A stretch of DNA of 64,000 nt from an uncultured Amylibacter sp. (GCA_905181935.1 CAJIZV010000002.1:744001-808000), one strand, 5' to 3'; positions 1 through 11,121 are shown, counted from the stretch's first letter. Notes: generated by a model from the sequence alone, not told the origin. Translations and numbers: made by a program.

Positions 1-1323
1 GCTGATATTGCTACATTTGTCACAGCAGCTGCTAAAGAACATGTTTTAGAGCTAGTTGAGGTTGGCACGCCATTTGATCGCACAAAAGATGGTGGTTTTG
101 TGATGTCTAAAGAAGCAGCACACAGCTTTGCACGTGTCGTTCGAGTAAAGGGTGACCAGGCTGGTGCGGCAATTATGAAAACACTTGTAAAAGAGGTATC
201 TAATACTCCCTCTATTACTGTTCTTCAGGGTGCGACTGCGCTGGATTTAATTGTTGAAGAAGGCCAAATGCGGGGCGTTGTAGTATCTGTTGATGACGAA
301 GAACCATTTGTCATCCAAGCAAAAGCTTACTTGATGGCGGCAGGTGGTGCAGGTAGTTTGTTTATGAAAACAACCAACCCGCCTTCCGTACGTGGATTGG
401 CATTAGGTATGGCTGCGCGTGCAGGAGCAGAAATTGCTGATGCAGAATTTGTACAATTTCACCCAACGGCAATTGATTTAGGTTTAGACCCAGCACCTTT
501 AGCAACTGAAGCCCTTCGTGGTGAAGGTGCTACTTTAATTAACAAAGATGGTGTGCGCTTTATGCAAGCAATTCACAAAGATGCTGAGTTAGCACCACGT
601 GATATTGTAGCGCGGGCTATTTTTCATGAACATCGTAAAGGTATGGTGCCTGCGTTAGATACGCGTGATGCAATTGGTGCTAATATAATTGATCAATTCC
701 CGTCTGTTTCAGATGCATGTCTGAATGGTGGTATTGATCCTGTTACACAACCAATTCCAGTTGTTCCAGCTGCTCACTATCACATGGGTGGCGTTGCCAC
801 TGACATTCAAGGAAAATCCTCTATTAAAGGTTTATGGATTTCTGGAGAGGCATCTTCAACAGGCTTACATGGCGCTAATCGTTTAGCATCTAACGGACTA
901 TTAGAGGCATTGGTCTACGCCGCAACTGCAGCTAATGGTATTATAGAAACGTTAGATACTGGTATGTTTTTTGAGTTTGATCTAAAATTAAAAGTACCTA
1001 AAATTGGATATGCTGCTGTCGATGACCTTGCTGTTTTGAAATTGCGTCAAGCTATGTCTGATTGGGTTGGTGTAATTAGAACAGGTGATGAAATAGCAAA
1101 AGCGCTACGTTTTATAAAACAGCTTGATGCTGAGCATGGTGGTAAGTCGACTAACTTTGATAATATGTTGGCCGCAGCGACCTTAATAGCAGCGGCTGCA
1201 TATTTACGTAAGGAATCCCGTGGAGGACATTATCGTAAAGATTACCCTGATAAAAATGATGAACTACGTAAGCGTAGTAAAATGACATTAGTTGACGCAC
1301 TAACATTACGAAATAGTTTATAG
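1..1323 (+). CDS. nadB: L-aspartate oxidase, 5' end outside window
   Basis: Flavoprotein that oxidises L-aspartate to iminoaspartate, the first step of de novo NAD synthesis, in the cytoplasm. The frame is open from base 1, so the gene begins upstream. About 440 residues are visible, and roughly 80-100 N-terminal residues including the FAD-binding GxGxxG are missing compared with the family. Diagnostic parts present are EALRGEGA, the HYHMGG substrate-loop motif and the ISGEASSTGLHGANRLASN flavin/active-site signature. nadC follows 8 bp downstream, giving a nadBC operon; nadA would be expected upstream. The ATG at base 100 is internal, not the start. Succinate dehydrogenase SdhA is related, but the GLHGANRLASN context and the nadC neighbour favour NadB. 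Confidence 0.96.
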   Translation, partial: ADIATFVTAAAKEHVLELVEVGTPFDRTKDGGFVMSKEAAHSFARVVRVKGDQAGAAIMKTLVKEVSNTPSITVLQGATALDLIVEEGQMRGVVVSVDDEEPFVIQAKAYLMAAGGAGSLFMKTTNPPSVRGLALGMAARAGAEIADAEFVQFHPTAIDLGLDPAPLATEALRGEGATLINKDGVRFMQAIHKDAELAPRDIVARAIFHEHRKGMVPALDTRDAIGANIIDQFPSVSDACLNGGIDPVTQPIPVVPAAHYHMGGVATDIQGKSSIKGLWISGEASSTGLHGANRLASNGLLEALVYAATAANGIIETLDTGMFFEFDLKLKVPKIGYAAVDDLAVLKLRQAMSDWVGVIRTGDEIAKALRFIKQLDAEHGGKSTNFDNMLAAATLIAAAAYLRKESRGGHYRKDYPDKNDELRKRSKMTLVDALTLRNSL

Positions 1324-1331
1324 GAGCAATT

Positions 1332-2180
1332 ATGACCCACTCAGCTATTCCTGACTTTCTATTGGAAGATATGATTAAACGTGCGCTAAATGAAGATTTG
1401 GGTGGTGCTGGAGATATAACTAGCCGCGTAGTTATTCCAGAGGGAATTGAATATCAAGCTTCCTTGAATGCGCGCGGTTCGGGTGTCATTTCAGGAATGC
1501 AGATTGCTCAACTTGCATTTAATATTATTGATCCAAAGTTAGAGGTAAAAATTTTACTTCCTGATGGATCCAAGGTTGTTTCAAAAGATATTTGTATGAC
1601 AATTAGTGGTGATGCAAAATCAATTTTAATGGCTGAAAGAGTAGCTCTTAATTTTGCAGGCCGACTATCTGGCATTGCGACTATGACAGCAGCATTTGTT
1701 GTAGAAGTTAAAAATACTAAAGCTAAAATTACTTGTACGCGCAAAACTACCCCGGGAATGAGGCTGGTAGAAAAAGAGGCTGTGCGTCATGGTGGTGGAT
1801 CAAATCATCGGTTTGGCTTGAGTGATGCCATTATGATTAAAGATAACCATATTGCTGCAGCAGGTAGTATTCAAAAAGTTTTACAACGAGTTCGTGATTT
1901 TGCGTCACACATGAGTACTATAGAAATTGAAGTTGATACATTAAAGCAGCTTGAAGAGGTTTTGCGAGTTGGTGGTGCAGACGTGGTATTGCTTGATAAT
2001 ATGACTAACACAGATATAATGACTGCGGTAAAAATGGTAAATGGGGCTATGACGATTGAGGCTTCTGGAAATATGGCTTTGGATCGTATTTCATCAGTAG
2101 CTGCGACAGGAGTTGATTATATTTCTGTAGGCGCTTTGACACATACAGTGGCCAACTTTGATTTAGGCTTAGATTTCTGA
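1332..2180 (+). CDS. nadC: Nicotinate-nucleotide pyrophosphorylase (carboxylating)
   Basis: Quinolinate phosphoribosyltransferase: converts quinolinate and PRPP to nicotinate mononucleotide, the third step of de novo NAD synthesis. The 282-residue length is normal. Visible motifs are TRKTTPGMR and HRFGLSDAIMIKDNH (substrate/PRPP binding), VVLLDNM, IEASGN and the C-terminal GVDYISVGALTH. The ATG is preceded by a clear AGGAG at about 7 bp spacing. It lies 8 bp after nadB and is almost certainly cotranscribed with it. The operon ends at the hairpin at 2201-2224, which it shares with the convergent trxA. Confidence 0.97.
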   Translation: MTHSAIPDFLLEDMIKRALNEDLGGAGDITSRVVIPEGIEYQASLNARGSGVISGMQIAQLAFNIIDPKLEVKILLPDGSKVVSKDICMTISGDAKSILMAERVALNFAGRLSGIATMTAAFVVEVKNTKAKITCTRKTTPGMRLVEKEAVRHGGGSNHRFGLSDAIMIKDNHIAAAGSIQKVLQRVRDFASHMSTIEIEVDTLKQLEEVLRVGGADVVLLDNMTNTDIMTAVKMVNGAMTIEASGNMALDRISSVAATGVDYISVGALTHTVANFDLGLDF

Positions 2181-2200
2181 GTTTGGTAATTAGCCAAAAA

Positions 2201-2224
2201 AAAGACAGCCCAAAAGCTGCCTTT
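2201..2224. terminator. Bidirectional intrinsic terminator between nadC and trxA
   Basis: A 9-bp stem (2201-2209 with 2216-2224, one G:U pair on the minus-strand RNA) encloses a 6-nt loop. On the minus strand it is followed by an eight-U run, on the plus strand by TTTAATTAATTTA. It sits between two convergent genes and probably serves both. Confidence 0.85.
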
Positions 2225-2240
2225 AATTAATTTATTAAAA

Positions 2241-2561
2241 TTAAATACTTGCGTTAATCCAATCAGCTAGAGCTGCTTTTGGTGCTGCTCCAGTTTTGTT
2301 TGCAATAGCCTGTCCATCTTTAAACAAAAATAATGCTGGTATGCCACGAACACCCATTTGAGCTGGAGAGTTTGGGTTCTCATCAACGTTGATTTTAACA
2401 ATTTTTACTTTGCCATCGTATTCGTCTGACAATTCTTCAAGTGCTGGGCCAATTTGCTTACATGGGCCACACCATTCTGCCCAAAAATCAACCACTACGG
2501 GAATATCAGAGTTTGTTACTTCTGCTTCGAATGTATCATCAGTCACTTTTATGGTTGCCAT
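2241..2561 (-). CDS. trxA: Thioredoxin
   Basis: Cytoplasmic thioredoxin, the general dithiol reductant for ribonucleotide reductase, PAPS reductase and others. The 106-residue protein carries the classical WCGPC active site (W30-C34), a buried Asp in VVVDFWAEW and the cis-Pro in GIPALFLF. The start chosen is the ATG at 2561, preceded by GGAG; the frame extends 24 codons further upstream, but that extension has no family similarity and would overlap addA. It lies 46 bp downstream of addA on the same strand and may be read through from that operon as well as from its own promoter. Confidence 0.95.
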   Translation of the reverse strand: MATIKVTDDTFEAEVTNSDIPVVVDFWAEWCGPCKQIGPALEELSDEYDGKVKIVKINVDENPNSPAQMGVRGIPALFLFKDGQAIANKTGAAPKAALADWINASI

Positions 2562-2607
2562 CGGGCGTCTCCAGAGTTTTTCTATTGATTTTTTTATTAA
2601 AATGAAC

Positions 2608-5600
2608 CTAAGAATGATCGCTTGAATCGTCAAGTTCTTGTGTTGATTTTAATGCATTGATTGCGATGTTGTTTGGTATTGCCATAATTTCTCCAGTGCG
2701 TGTCCATAAAATTGCTATATTAATGCTATGATTTGGATAAATTTGCTCTAATGCTAAAAAATAAGCAGCCTGCTGTGCTAAAATACCTATAGGTGTTTGC
2801 TCAACACTGAAAGGAACACCTGCATTACTTTTAAAATCTACAGCTAGGATTGTGGTGTCACTGATAACTAAGCGATCAATATAGCCAACAATATTATTAT
2901 TGAGCTGCGAAATATATGCAGTAATACCTACTTCTGCCAAGCTTTCACGGCCAAAGAAAATATGAGATAAAGTTGGGTTATCTAATAGTGCAATCGCTTC
3001 TGCTGCTAAAATATTTATATCATCTGCGTTAGCTGAAATGGGTTCGCTGTTTAATAAGTTATATGCAATATTTAACCGTGCCTCTTTTGGATGTGCTGGT
3101 AAATGTTCTAATAATTTATGTAATCGTTTTCCTCGTATTTTTGCTTCATTTTCTGGGAGTGCATTATCGTTAGGTAAAGCTTTGGCTCCGCCTAGTTTAG
3201 ATGGTGCCATTGGTTGTTTTGGGCGTGCTAATTTTATGGCAGGTTCACTTATCCAGCTAGGTTTTGCAACTTCATCTGTTGCCAAATCTTTAGGTGTTTT
3301 TTCTATCTCAAGTTCAACCCAATTTTCACTTTCTAGTGATAAGCCTTGGCCCATGCCTTCAATAGAAATAGTTGATGCTTTCAAATCAATCATCGCACTT
3401 TCAACCAAATTATACCATGCAGTTTCCCTTTTGCGTTCACGAGCTCCACATACAATTAACCAACTTTCAGCACGCGTAAGAGCTACGTAAAGTAGGCGCA
3501 TTTTTTCTGCAGATTGGCGGCTTTTAGAGAGCTCTTCTGATTCATTTTGAATTTCACTACCTTCCCCACCAGTACTTTTCCAAACTGCTTTCCCATTAGC
3601 TAATGTAATTTGTTCAGATTGAGGCATGCTTTTATCACCAGTATCTGGCAAGATAACAACTGGAGATTCCAAGCCTTTAGACCCATGAACTGTCATAACC
3701 CTAACTTGATCACTTTTGCCCATGTCACGTTTAATTTCTACTTCACCAGAAATAAACCAATGTAGAAATCCTGATAATGTTGGTGGCTCTAAGGCTTCAT
3801 ATTGTAAAGATTGTGCTAATAATTCATCAATCCCATCCTCTACTTCTGGACCTAATCTTGATAATAGTTTTTGGCGACCATTGTGTTTAGTTAAAATTCT
3901 TTCAATCAACTCATAAGGGCGCAGGTAGTCCACTTGTTTTCTTATATCATGTAAAATTACTAAAACTTTTTCATATTTAGAGCTGTCGCGCAGAGATTGC
4001 CATAATGTTCCTTTACGAGCATGCGCAACACTGAATAATTCACCCTCTGACATATTAAGTAAAGGTGATCGCATAGCTTCCGCTAGGGACAGGTCGTCAT
4101 CTGCCATATTGGCAAATTGTAATAATGATAAAATATCACGTACCGCAAGTTCATCACCAACATTTAATCGATCTGCACCAGCAACTGATATGCCCTTACT
4201 TTTTAGCTCTTTTAATATTTCTCTAAAAAGTGATGTTGGACTTTGAGCTTCACGACCTTGAACTAGGATTAAAATATCACCAGCAGTAATGGGACGATAT
4301 TCATTTTCAACTTTAATGATTTGCTTACTATCCAATAGGTCTCGCAAATTGCGAGCAATGCGGCGAGCAAGCTCTTGTTTAGGGTCATTGGGGGCAGGTA
4401 AATCAATCGGGCGATACCAAACCTCTTTGTCTGGAGCCTTTTCTTTTTCAATAAAGGGCCAGAGATCCACACGGCCAGGTTTTGTATTGTGAAACGGTTT
4501 GTGTAGTGAGGGCGCTTTCATCTCAGCGCCTGCATATCCTGCAAAAACATGATCAACTAAATTTAGAATTGGTGGTGCTGAACGGAATGAATGTAATAAT
4601 TCTCTATCGACTAGATCCTGATCAATATGTTTGAGCAAAGTTTCAAATTCAATTTTCTTTTCTCCAAAGGCATCAGGGTCGGCACCTTGGAAAGAATATA
4701 TAGACTGCTTTTCATCTCCAACTACAAACAAACTACGTGGACGATCATTAGCCGATGCACCATAAGTAAACTCACCTGCCAAACAATCAATTACTGCCCA
4801 CTGAGACGGGCTTGTATCTTGAGCTTCATCAACTAAAATATGGTCTAAGCCACCGTCTAATCGATATAAAACCCATTGCGCCATTGAGCTTTTGGTTAAC
4901 AATTGGGCAGAAAGATTTATCAAATCATCATAATCAAGAAGTGCGTTTGAAGCTTTGCGTTTATCGTAGGCAGTTAGGAAAGAGTTGGCAAATTTATGTA
5001 AGGATTGAGTGCGCTCATATGCATTGAGAGCCAAGCGTATAACGCGATTGGATGCTACAATAGTAGCGATCTTTAATTGTAATTCGTATAAAGGATCTAT
5101 CTTTGAAATTGTACCCAATGTAGCTATAGTTTCTTTTGCAGAAAAAGGACCATCCTTTGCTTTTGCCCCAGTTAAAAATACATTTTCTAATATTTTTAAG
5201 TTCTGATTTACTGAGCCACCAAGGAAAATACTTTGTAGCTTTTTACTGGCTGTAATATCTTTTTTTGAGCCAAGAGACATCAGTGCAATGAATTGTTTAA
5301 TTGTCTTTAAGAACGGAACAAAAATTCTCTCACCTAATTGCTCAATTGTTACTTTTTCTTGAACACCAAAATCACTTAGCGTTGGTGAAATCTCAAAACC
5401 AGCACGTTTTTTTACAATTTCGAGGGTGAGTTCGTCAGTGTCCATGCGTGTAAAGTGCTTAGCAAGCCCATCAATTGGGGATGTGTCTAACTGTTGTGCC
5501 ATCTGTTCAATTATTTCAGAGCGTAGTTGTTTGGCTTGGCGATCCTCTAATACATTAAACTGTGGGGCAACGCCTGCCTCTAGTGGAAAGCGCCGTAATA

Positions 5601-5994
5601 ATGCGTCACAAAAAGAGTGAATTGTTTGAACCTTTAAGCCGCCGGGGGTTTCTAAAGCTGCAGCAAATAATGTGCGTGCTTGGTTAAGCTTTTCTAAATC
5701 TAAAAAAGCACTTTCTTCACCGAGTTGCTGCAATGCATTGCGCAATTCTTTATCAGGGAGCATTGCCCATTCACCAAGCCGCTTAAATAAACGGTTTTGC
5801 ATCTCAGCTGCTGCTGCTTTTGTATATGTCAGGCATAAGATTCTTTGTGGGTCTGTATTATGCAGTAACAGGCGGGCAACCCTATCGGTTAAAACGCGTG
5901 TCTTTCCAGATCCTGCATTTGCTGAAACCCAAGTATTTTTTGTAGGGTCAGCCGCTTTAATTTGCGCGAGAGTTGCTTCATCAAATTGGTTCAT
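2608..5994 (-). CDS. addA: Double-strand break repair helicase-nuclease AddA
   Basis: Large subunit of the AddAB (RecBCD-type) helicase-nuclease that resects double-strand breaks for RecA. It is an SF1A UvrD/Rep-like helicase: Walker A ANAGSGKT (residues 25-32), motif Ia [10 protein letters not shown], motif [10 protein letters not shown], motif [18 protein letters not shown], motif [10 protein letters not shown] and motif [12 protein letters not shown]. The C-terminal RecB-type nuclease shows GYIDRL, VDFKSN and QQAAYFLAL. Its length of 1128 aa matches alphaproteobacterial AddA. Its ATG overlaps the addB stop by 4 bp, so the two subunits are translationally coupled. Confidence 0.95.
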   Translation of the reverse strand: MNQFDEATLAQIKAADPTKNTWVSANAGSGKTRVLTDRVARLLLHNTDPQRILCLTYTKAAAAEMQNRLFKRLGEWAMLPDKELRNALQQLGEESAFLDLEKLNQARTLFAAALETPGGLKVQTIHSFCDALLRRFPLEAGVAPQFNVLEDRQAKQLRSEIIEQMAQQLDTSPIDGLAKHFTRMDTDELTLEIVKKRAGFEISPTLSDFGVQEKVTIEQLGERIFVPFLKTIKQFIALMSLGSKKDITASKKLQSIFLGGSVNQNLKILENVFLTGAKAKDGPFSAKETIATLGTISKIDPLYELQLKIATIVASNRVIRLALNAYERTQSLHKFANSFLTAYDKRKASNALLDYDDLINLSAQLLTKSSMAQWVLYRLDGGLDHILVDEAQDTSPSQWAVIDCLAGEFTYGASANDRPRSLFVVGDEKQSIYSFQGADPDAFGEKKIEFETLLKHIDQDLVDRELLHSFRSAPPILNLVDHVFAGYAGAEMKAPSLHKPFHNTKPGRVDLWPFIEKEKAPDKEVWYRPIDLPAPNDPKQELARRIARNLRDLLDSKQIIKVENEYRPITAGDILILVQGREAQSPTSLFREILKELKSKGISVAGADRLNVGDELAVRDILSLLQFANMADDDLSLAEAMRSPLLNMSEGELFSVAHARKGTLWQSLRDSSKYEKVLVILHDIRKQVDYLRPYELIERILTKHNGRQKLLSRLGPEVEDGIDELLAQSLQYEALEPPTLSGFLHWFISGEVEIKRDMGKSDQVRVMTVHGSKGLESPVVILPDTGDKSMPQSEQITLANGKAVWKSTGGEGSEIQNESEELSKSRQSAEKMRLLYVALTRAESWLIVCGARERKRETAWYNLVESAMIDLKASTISIEGMGQGLSLESENWVELEIEKTPKDLATDEVAKPSWISEPAIKLARPKQPMAPSKLGGAKALPNDNALPENEAKIRGKRLHKLLEHLPAHPKEARLNIAYNLLNSEPISANADDINILAAEAIALLDNPTLSHIFFGRESLAEVGITAYISQLNNNIVGYIDRLVISDTTILAVDFKSNAGVPFSVEQTPIGILAQQAAYFLALEQIYPNHSINIAILWTRTGEIMAIPNNIAINALKSTQELDDSSDHS

Positions 5995-8939
5995 GGAACA
6001 ACCTTTGGATCTGGCTCATCACTGTCTTGCCACTCACCTTTACGCGATAATTGATCATAATCAGAAGTATGTTTTAATAATTGTATTTTATCACGTGCTG
6101 TAAATCCTTTTTCAGGATTGTTGTAAGCAATAATAAGAGCGCGAAACTCTTTTAAGACTTGATCAATAATTTCATCATCAATATTTATATTTGTTTGTTT
6201 AAGTTCAGGCCCTAAACCAATGTATTCAAGATATTCGACCTTCTGCTTATTGAGCATATCAAATCCACCACTCAAAGCTATCAAGGCTTCTAATTGAAGC
6301 TGTTTATCAAAATATTGGATGTCTCCATTTGAAGGGGGCACGCTTGCTTTGTAATCATACAGGCGGAGCCCTGAAGTGCCTTGGTCAATACGATCTGCTT
6401 TTGCTGTTAATTTGAAGTCAATATCTTCAAAAACCATTTCACCCTTACGCTCTAAAGCTATATTTTGACCATTAATGCGACGCTCACTTTCTTGGCGAAC
6501 AAACGAAGAAGAAATACCATTTAATCTGGCCAGCCATAAACGTCGGGCGGCAGGCCATGGCACATCTGTTTTTAAAATATCTCGAGTAATACTCATAAAC
6601 AAATCTGTAGCATCTTGGGGCAGTACGTCTTTTGTTTGATTAATAAATTCTTCTAATATTGTGTGGATTGCATTACCACGCTCCATTGCATCTGCTTGTT
6701 TCCCTAAAGGCTCAAGTTTGCGAAGTTTTAAAATTACTGATGCATAGATTTTATACGGGTCACGTACTAAATCTTTAATTTGAGTAATCGATAGTTTTTT
6801 TAAGCGAGCATTTTTTGGAGGCATTGGAGATGGACGATTTTCAGGGGGTTCTATTTTTTCTATTCGGTCTAAATTGCGGGCCAGATTAATCCAATAATCG
6901 CCACGATCTCGCATTTTTTGCAATGCTTCAGGGCCTTCATTTTTTAAACCATCCATTAAATTAGTTAATCTAATTAGCCATCGAGAGGGAGTAGAGGGTG
7001 CATCACCATCGCGTTTAGAACGTGATAAAACTACATTTGGTGCTGAAACAGCTTGCTGAAAATCATGAGCCGAAAGTCCAATACGACGCTCAGGTAAAAG
7101 CAGTCCTAATTGTTTGCGCATATCTCTGTTAAGCCACATATCGTGACTTGGTTTTGCAGGCCACGTATCTTCATTCAAACCACCAAGAATAACCAAACTC
7201 TTTGACTGAACCCGAGCCTCTAAAGTACCCCAAATAGAAATCAATGGACTGGCTGTTTGGCGTTTTAAACGTAACTCTTGTGACAAAGTAGAACGTAATA
7301 ATGCATTGTACTCAGCGGCTGTCATAAAGCCACCAAAATGCGCTTGTTCTTGTATCTGTTTAAGGGCTTCAAGTGCTGCAATGCCTGCATCTTTTTCCCA
7401 TACATGCCTAGATTCACTAATAGCTGGGCTGTCAGATAATTCCTGAACAGTACGCATATGAAGTGAAACCCAATCAGATAAATCCATTTCTTGCGCGCCT
7501 TGAAGGGGCTGAAATATGTTTTGCAACCAATTTACCCAAGTGATTTTAATTGGATCATTTTTTGCCCAAGCTAGTAAAATATTAAAATCTACAAAGGGTG
7601 GTCCACCGCGGAGTACTTTGGTGCCATTTACATGCCCAACCTCTACTTGTTGTACCATTAGATTATGGTAATTTCTGTCAGTACCGGAGTGCGTTAACGT
7701 ATGCTTTAGCAGTGCTAAAAACTGATGCGATGTAATTGCTTTACCAAAACAGTTTGAAACTAAACGAAGAAATATACCAACAGTAGACAAGTGAAGCGGA
7801 GTACCAGCGGAATCATCAGGTTCAATGTCCCATCTTGCTAGTGTAGCATTGACGCGTCTTGAGAGGCTACGGCTTGGAGTAATTAAAACAGCCTCTTTAC
7901 CTTGATCGGCTGCATAACGAAGGCGTGTGGCAATTGCTAAAGCTTCTTCTTTTAGAGTTTCTGCTTCAATAAGTTCAAGACTTTGTGTTGCATTATGAAG
8001 CGTTGGTTTTAATGCAGGTCCATACTCTAACCATTGATTTGTGATAGGTGCAGGGCGAAGGGCTAACGAAATTAATCGATTGCGATCAACCAATGTTGTG
8101 TTAGCCTTATGCCAGGGTAATACTGTGTTAAAAGATATCCCTAAATAATCAAATAGTTTGGCAAATCCTGCTTGTGGGTGGTCTAGAGTGAACCGCTTAG
8201 TTTTAAACTTATTCCAAATATCATTAGGTAATTCAGCATCAAAACCTGGCAATATAATTGCACCATTTGGTAGCTGACTTACAGCTTTCATAAATAAAGC
8301 AGTCTCACCTCTAGAGCCAGTAGAGCCAGCAATTAAAATTGGATGTTTTGGTGGGTTTTCTTGCCAGTGTTTAGTATAAGCTTTCACAACATAACGCATC
8401 CTATCTTGCGGATCTGTCAAAGAGTTTTGATTCCAATGATTTGCTAAAATTGAGAGAAATTTTTTACTACGATCCCAATGTTCCGAATGGTCCCCAACGT
8501 CTAAGCCAATAACGTTAGTCATATCCACGCCTTCACCCTGTGCTTCGTCCATAAGGGCTGCAAGGCTTTCAGCTAGATCATAAGTTGCAGAAATAGGCGC
8601 TAAACTTGGATCTGCTTTTAATAACTCTCTGATTAGTTGCCCCAGATTTAACTTCCGCTTTTGGGATGGTGCAGGGGGTGGAAGTTTACAAAGTTTTAAT
8701 GGATCATTTGCAATGTCAGCTATCAAATGAAACTGGGGTAAAAAACTAGCACCTGATTGTATAAGAAGATCACGCATTCTACGTTCAGTCCTGCGTGTGT
8801 TCACAAATATTATGACGCGCGCTATTGCGTGAGGTGGTTGTTCAACTAAATGATGACGTAAGCCATCTAAAAAAATACTGGAAAAATCAGTCCCTACGGG
8901 TAAGTGGAAAACACGTGGAGCTTCACTAGGATCAAACAT
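5991..8939 (-). CDS. addB: Double-strand break repair nuclease AddB
   Basis: Second subunit of AddAB, carrying an inactivated helicase-like N-terminal part and a C-terminal PD-(D/E)XK nuclease. Visible are the FVNTRRTERRMRD start region, the middle LEARVQSKSLVILGGLNEDTWP motif, and the nuclease core with MERGNAIHTILEEF, LTAKADRID and LRLYDYKAS. The cysteines that hold the Fe-S cluster in Bacillus AddB are not visible around the nuclease domain (LVRDPYKIYA has Asp where a Cys is common), as expected for the alphaproteobacterial type. It overlaps addA by 4 bp and murU by 8 bp, within a five-gene operon. Confidence 0.92.
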   Translation of the reverse strand: MFDPSEAPRVFHLPVGTDFSSIFLDGLRHHLVEQPPHAIARVIIFVNTRRTERRMRDLLIQSGASFLPQFHLIADIANDPLKLCKLPPPAPSQKRKLNLGQLIRELLKADPSLAPISATYDLAESLAALMDEAQGEGVDMTNVIGLDVGDHSEHWDRSKKFLSILANHWNQNSLTDPQDRMRYVVKAYTKHWQENPPKHPILIAGSTGSRGETALFMKAVSQLPNGAIILPGFDAELPNDIWNKFKTKRFTLDHPQAGFAKLFDYLGISFNTVLPWHKANTTLVDRNRLISLALRPAPITNQWLEYGPALKPTLHNATQSLELIEAETLKEEALAIATRLRYAADQGKEAVLITPSRSLSRRVNATLARWDIEPDDSAGTPLHLSTVGIFLRLVSNCFGKAITSHQFLALLKHTLTHSGTDRNYHNLMVQQVEVGHVNGTKVLRGGPPFVDFNILLAWAKNDPIKITWVNWLQNIFQPLQGAQEMDLSDWVSLHMRTVQELSDSPAISESRHVWEKDAGIAALEALKQIQEQAHFGGFMTAAEYNALLRSTLSQELRLKRQTASPLISIWGTLEARVQSKSLVILGGLNEDTWPAKPSHDMWLNRDMRKQLGLLLPERRIGLSAHDFQQAVSAPNVVLSRSKRDGDAPSTPSRWLIRLTNLMDGLKNEGPEALQKMRDRGDYWINLARNLDRIEKIEPPENRPSPMPPKNARLKKLSITQIKDLVRDPYKIYASVILKLRKLEPLGKQADAMERGNAIHTILEEFINQTKDVLPQDATDLFMSITRDILKTDVPWPAARRLWLARLNGISSSFVRQESERRINGQNIALERKGEMVFEDIDFKLTAKADRIDQGTSGLRLYDYKASVPPSNGDIQYFDKQLQLEALIALSGGFDMLNKQKVEYLEYIGLGPELKQTNINIDDEIIDQVLKEFRALIIAYNNPEKGFTARDKIQLLKHTSDYDQLSRKGEWQDSDEPDPKVVP

Positions 8940-9639
8940 TACGAACCCTTGCTAATTCAGTGGTAGCTACTTTTATACCTTCAGGGCTGCCAACATCCAC
9001 CCATCCACCATTGTAAATAATTCCAGACATACGATTATTTTCAAGCATTTTATCCCAGAGTAAATTAAGTGAAAAGCTAATTTCTAAAATTTCTTTTAAT
9101 AGATTAGTTTTTATAATCTGCGCCCCTGAATATACGTACGGTGCATTTTTAGCAGTTACTCGACGAGATAGGCGCAATTCTGAATCTAAATTGAAATCCC
9201 CTTTTCCTTTGTATTCTTGCGCAACTGATGTTGGTATTAGCATTAAAAGGGCATCCATTTTATCAGGATCCCAATATTTTAAGAGCGATGCAATTGGATT
9301 ATTTCCAATCCAAACTGCGTCAGAGTTTATTGTAATTACAGGGCATGGTCCAAGAAGTGATAAGGCATTTTTTAATCCACCACCTGTTTCAAGAATAGTT
9401 GGGGTTTCATGTAATATTTTTATGTGTGAATTTGATGCAAGGTGCGCTTCTATTTGTTTGGGAAGATGGTGAACATTTACAACAATATTTTCAACTTTTG
9501 CATCTAAAACTAAATCTAATGCATAATCAATGAGTGGTTGGTTTGCTACCTGTATCATCGGTTTTGGGACGCTTTGCGTTAATGTGCCCATACGGGTACC
9601 AAACCCAGCAGCAAAAATAAGTGCACTATTAATACTCAT
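8932..9639 (-). CDS. murU: N-acetylmuramate-1-phosphate uridylyltransferase
   Basis: Nucleotidyltransferase that makes UDP-MurNAc from MurNAc-1-phosphate in the anabolic peptidoglycan-recycling route that bypasses MurA. The 235-aa protein starts with the sugar-nucleotidyltransferase signature AAGFGTRMGTLTQSVPKPM and has a central INSDAVW metal-binding Asp region plus a C-terminal GGWVDVGSPEG. It overlaps amgK by 4 bp; this kinase-uridylyltransferase pairing is what points to MurU rather than GalU- or RmlA-type enzymes. It also overlaps addB by 8 bp. Confidence 0.88.
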   Translation of the reverse strand: MSINSALIFAAGFGTRMGTLTQSVPKPMIQVANQPLIDYALDLVLDAKVENIVVNVHHLPKQIEAHLASNSHIKILHETPTILETGGGLKNALSLLGPCPVITINSDAVWIGNNPIASLLKYWDPDKMDALLMLIPTSVAQEYKGKGDFNLDSELRLSRRVTAKNAPYVYSGAQIIKTNLLKEILEISFSLNLLWDKMLENNRMSGIIYNGGWVDVGSPEGIKVATTELARVRNV

Positions 9640-10643
9640 GAGATATTCAATAATTTTTTACGAACTTCTAAAGTGGGTGGTGGAACGTTGGCAGTAATCC
9701 ATTTCATTAGTTTGTAGCAAGCAGGATGTTGCAGATCTCGCATTAAGTGCTCCCAAACACGTGGGATCAAATCAACGTAATGTGCTTTTTTATCACGTAA
9801 TGCCAAACGCGCAAAAATTCCAATAATTTTAATGTTTCGTTGCGCACCTAACAAACTATAAGCAGTTATAAAATTTTCTGGGTTTCTGTTTGATTTTGAT
9901 AAATACTTTTTAAGCATTTCTTTGCGTAATTCACTAGAAGTATCTCGCCGAGCATCTTCCAATAGTGAGACTAAATCATAGGCGGCATGACCAGCTAGTG
10001 CATCTTGGAAATCTAAAAGGCCCACCTTTTTAATACCAATACGATTTGGTAACCACATAAGATTTTCTGCATGATAGTCTCGCATGACTAGCACTTGGTT
10101 TTCTGTGGAAATCTTTGAAAAAGTTTCAGCTGTTATATTATCAAATTCTTGGGATATTTTGTCTGAAACTGGTTTACCGATTACAGCTGGCATGTACCAT
10201 TTTATTAAAAGTTTTGCTTCGCGAAGATAAACGTCTTGAGTATAGGGCAATAAATTATCTGGTGCAGAATTTTGGTGAAGATTAACTAAAACACTTACTG
10301 CAGTGTCATACATTGTGATTTCTAATTCAGGAGAGCTCTTGCATAGATCAGCAAATATATCATTTCCAAAATCTTCAAGTAATAAAAAACCGTTTTTAAT
10401 ATCTTGATTTAATATTTTAGGTGGTGAAAGGCCAAAATCTGCCAATAAATTACCAACAGAAATAAAAGGGCGCACATCTTCATCTGCTTCATATGGCGCA
10501 TTCATCAATATTGCATTTTGAGATTTTAAATTTAAACGCTCATATGTTCGTCCCGACGCATCTGCCACCAATGTATCTCGTTGAGCTGCTGCCCAGCCTA
10601 TGTTTTCTAAGAAAGCTTTGATTAAAGGTTCACGTAGATGCAT
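9636..10643 (-). CDS. amgK: N-acetylmuramate / N-acetylglucosamine 1-kinase
   Basis: Anomeric sugar kinase that phosphorylates MurNAc (and GlcNAc) at C1 for cell-wall recycling, feeding MurU. It belongs to the aminoglycoside phosphotransferase family: the catalytic loop MRDYHAENLMW and the metal-binding GLLDFQDALAG are clear. Its length of 335 aa fits. It overlaps tsaE by 14 bp and murU by 4 bp. Many such genes were once annotated as generic aminoglycoside phosphotransferases; the adjacent murU makes the recycling function the best call. Confidence 0.88.
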   Translation of the reverse strand: MHLREPLIKAFLENIGWAAAQRDTLVADASGRTYERLNLKSQNAILMNAPYEADEDVRPFISVGNLLADFGLSPPKILNQDIKNGFLLLEDFGNDIFADLCKSSPELEITMYDTAVSVLVNLHQNSAPDNLLPYTQDVYLREAKLLIKWYMPAVIGKPVSDKISQEFDNITAETFSKISTENQVLVMRDYHAENLMWLPNRIGIKKVGLLDFQDALAGHAAYDLVSLLEDARRDTSSELRKEMLKKYLSKSNRNPENFITAYSLLGAQRNIKIIGIFARLALRDKKAHYVDLIPRVWEHLMRDLQHPACYKLMKWITANVPPPTLEVRKKLLNIS

Positions 10644-11121
10644 TTTCCATTACCTTTAGTACGTTTTTAATAATAGGTGTCCACGTATCTGACTGCCATT
10701 CCAGTGTTGCTAACCTAGCGTCATTATCAGTTATGCTTAGTCTTAAAGACAATGCATTTTTTGGAACTAGTTCACCTAACTTATCTGACCATTCGACTAA
10801 GCATATTGCAGTGTCAAATGCTGTATCTAAGCCTAATTCATAAATTTCAGAAAAATTAATAAGTCGATATAGGTCAGTGTGCCAAATATCGACATCATTT
10901 AATTCATAGGTTTGAACCAATGTAAATGTAGGGCTTGGAATATCTTCAACAGCGTTTATTTCAATGAGGCGTGCTAAAATTAACTGGCGTGCGAAATGTG
11001 TCTTCCCAGCACCTACTATGCCATTTAATAAAATCGTGCTGCCTGCTGTCATAAAGGGAGCAAAGGCTGTAGCCAATTTTGTAGTTGCATCTGATGATTG
11101 TAATAATAATTTTTGTAACAT
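10630..11121 (-). CDS. tsaE: tRNA threonylcarbamoyladenosine biosynthesis ATPase TsaE
   Basis: ATPase that works with TsaB and TsaD to install t6A at position 37 of ANN-decoding tRNAs. The 163-aa protein has Walker A GIVGAGKT (residues 34-41), SPTFTLVQ and the terminal VEWSDKLGEL motif of the family. It is first in the minus-strand operon tsaE-amgK-murU-addB-addA, an order common in alphaproteobacteria. The partner tsaD is in this window at 17750-18841; tsaB is not. Confidence 0.94.
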   Translation of the reverse strand: MLQKLLLQSSDATTKLATAFAPFMTAGSTILLNGIVGAGKTHFARQLILARLIEINAVEDIPSPTFTLVQTYELNDVDIWHTDLYRLINFSEIYELGLDTAFDTAICLVEWSDKLGELVPKNALSLRLSITDNDARLATLEWQSDTWTPIIKNVLKVMENAST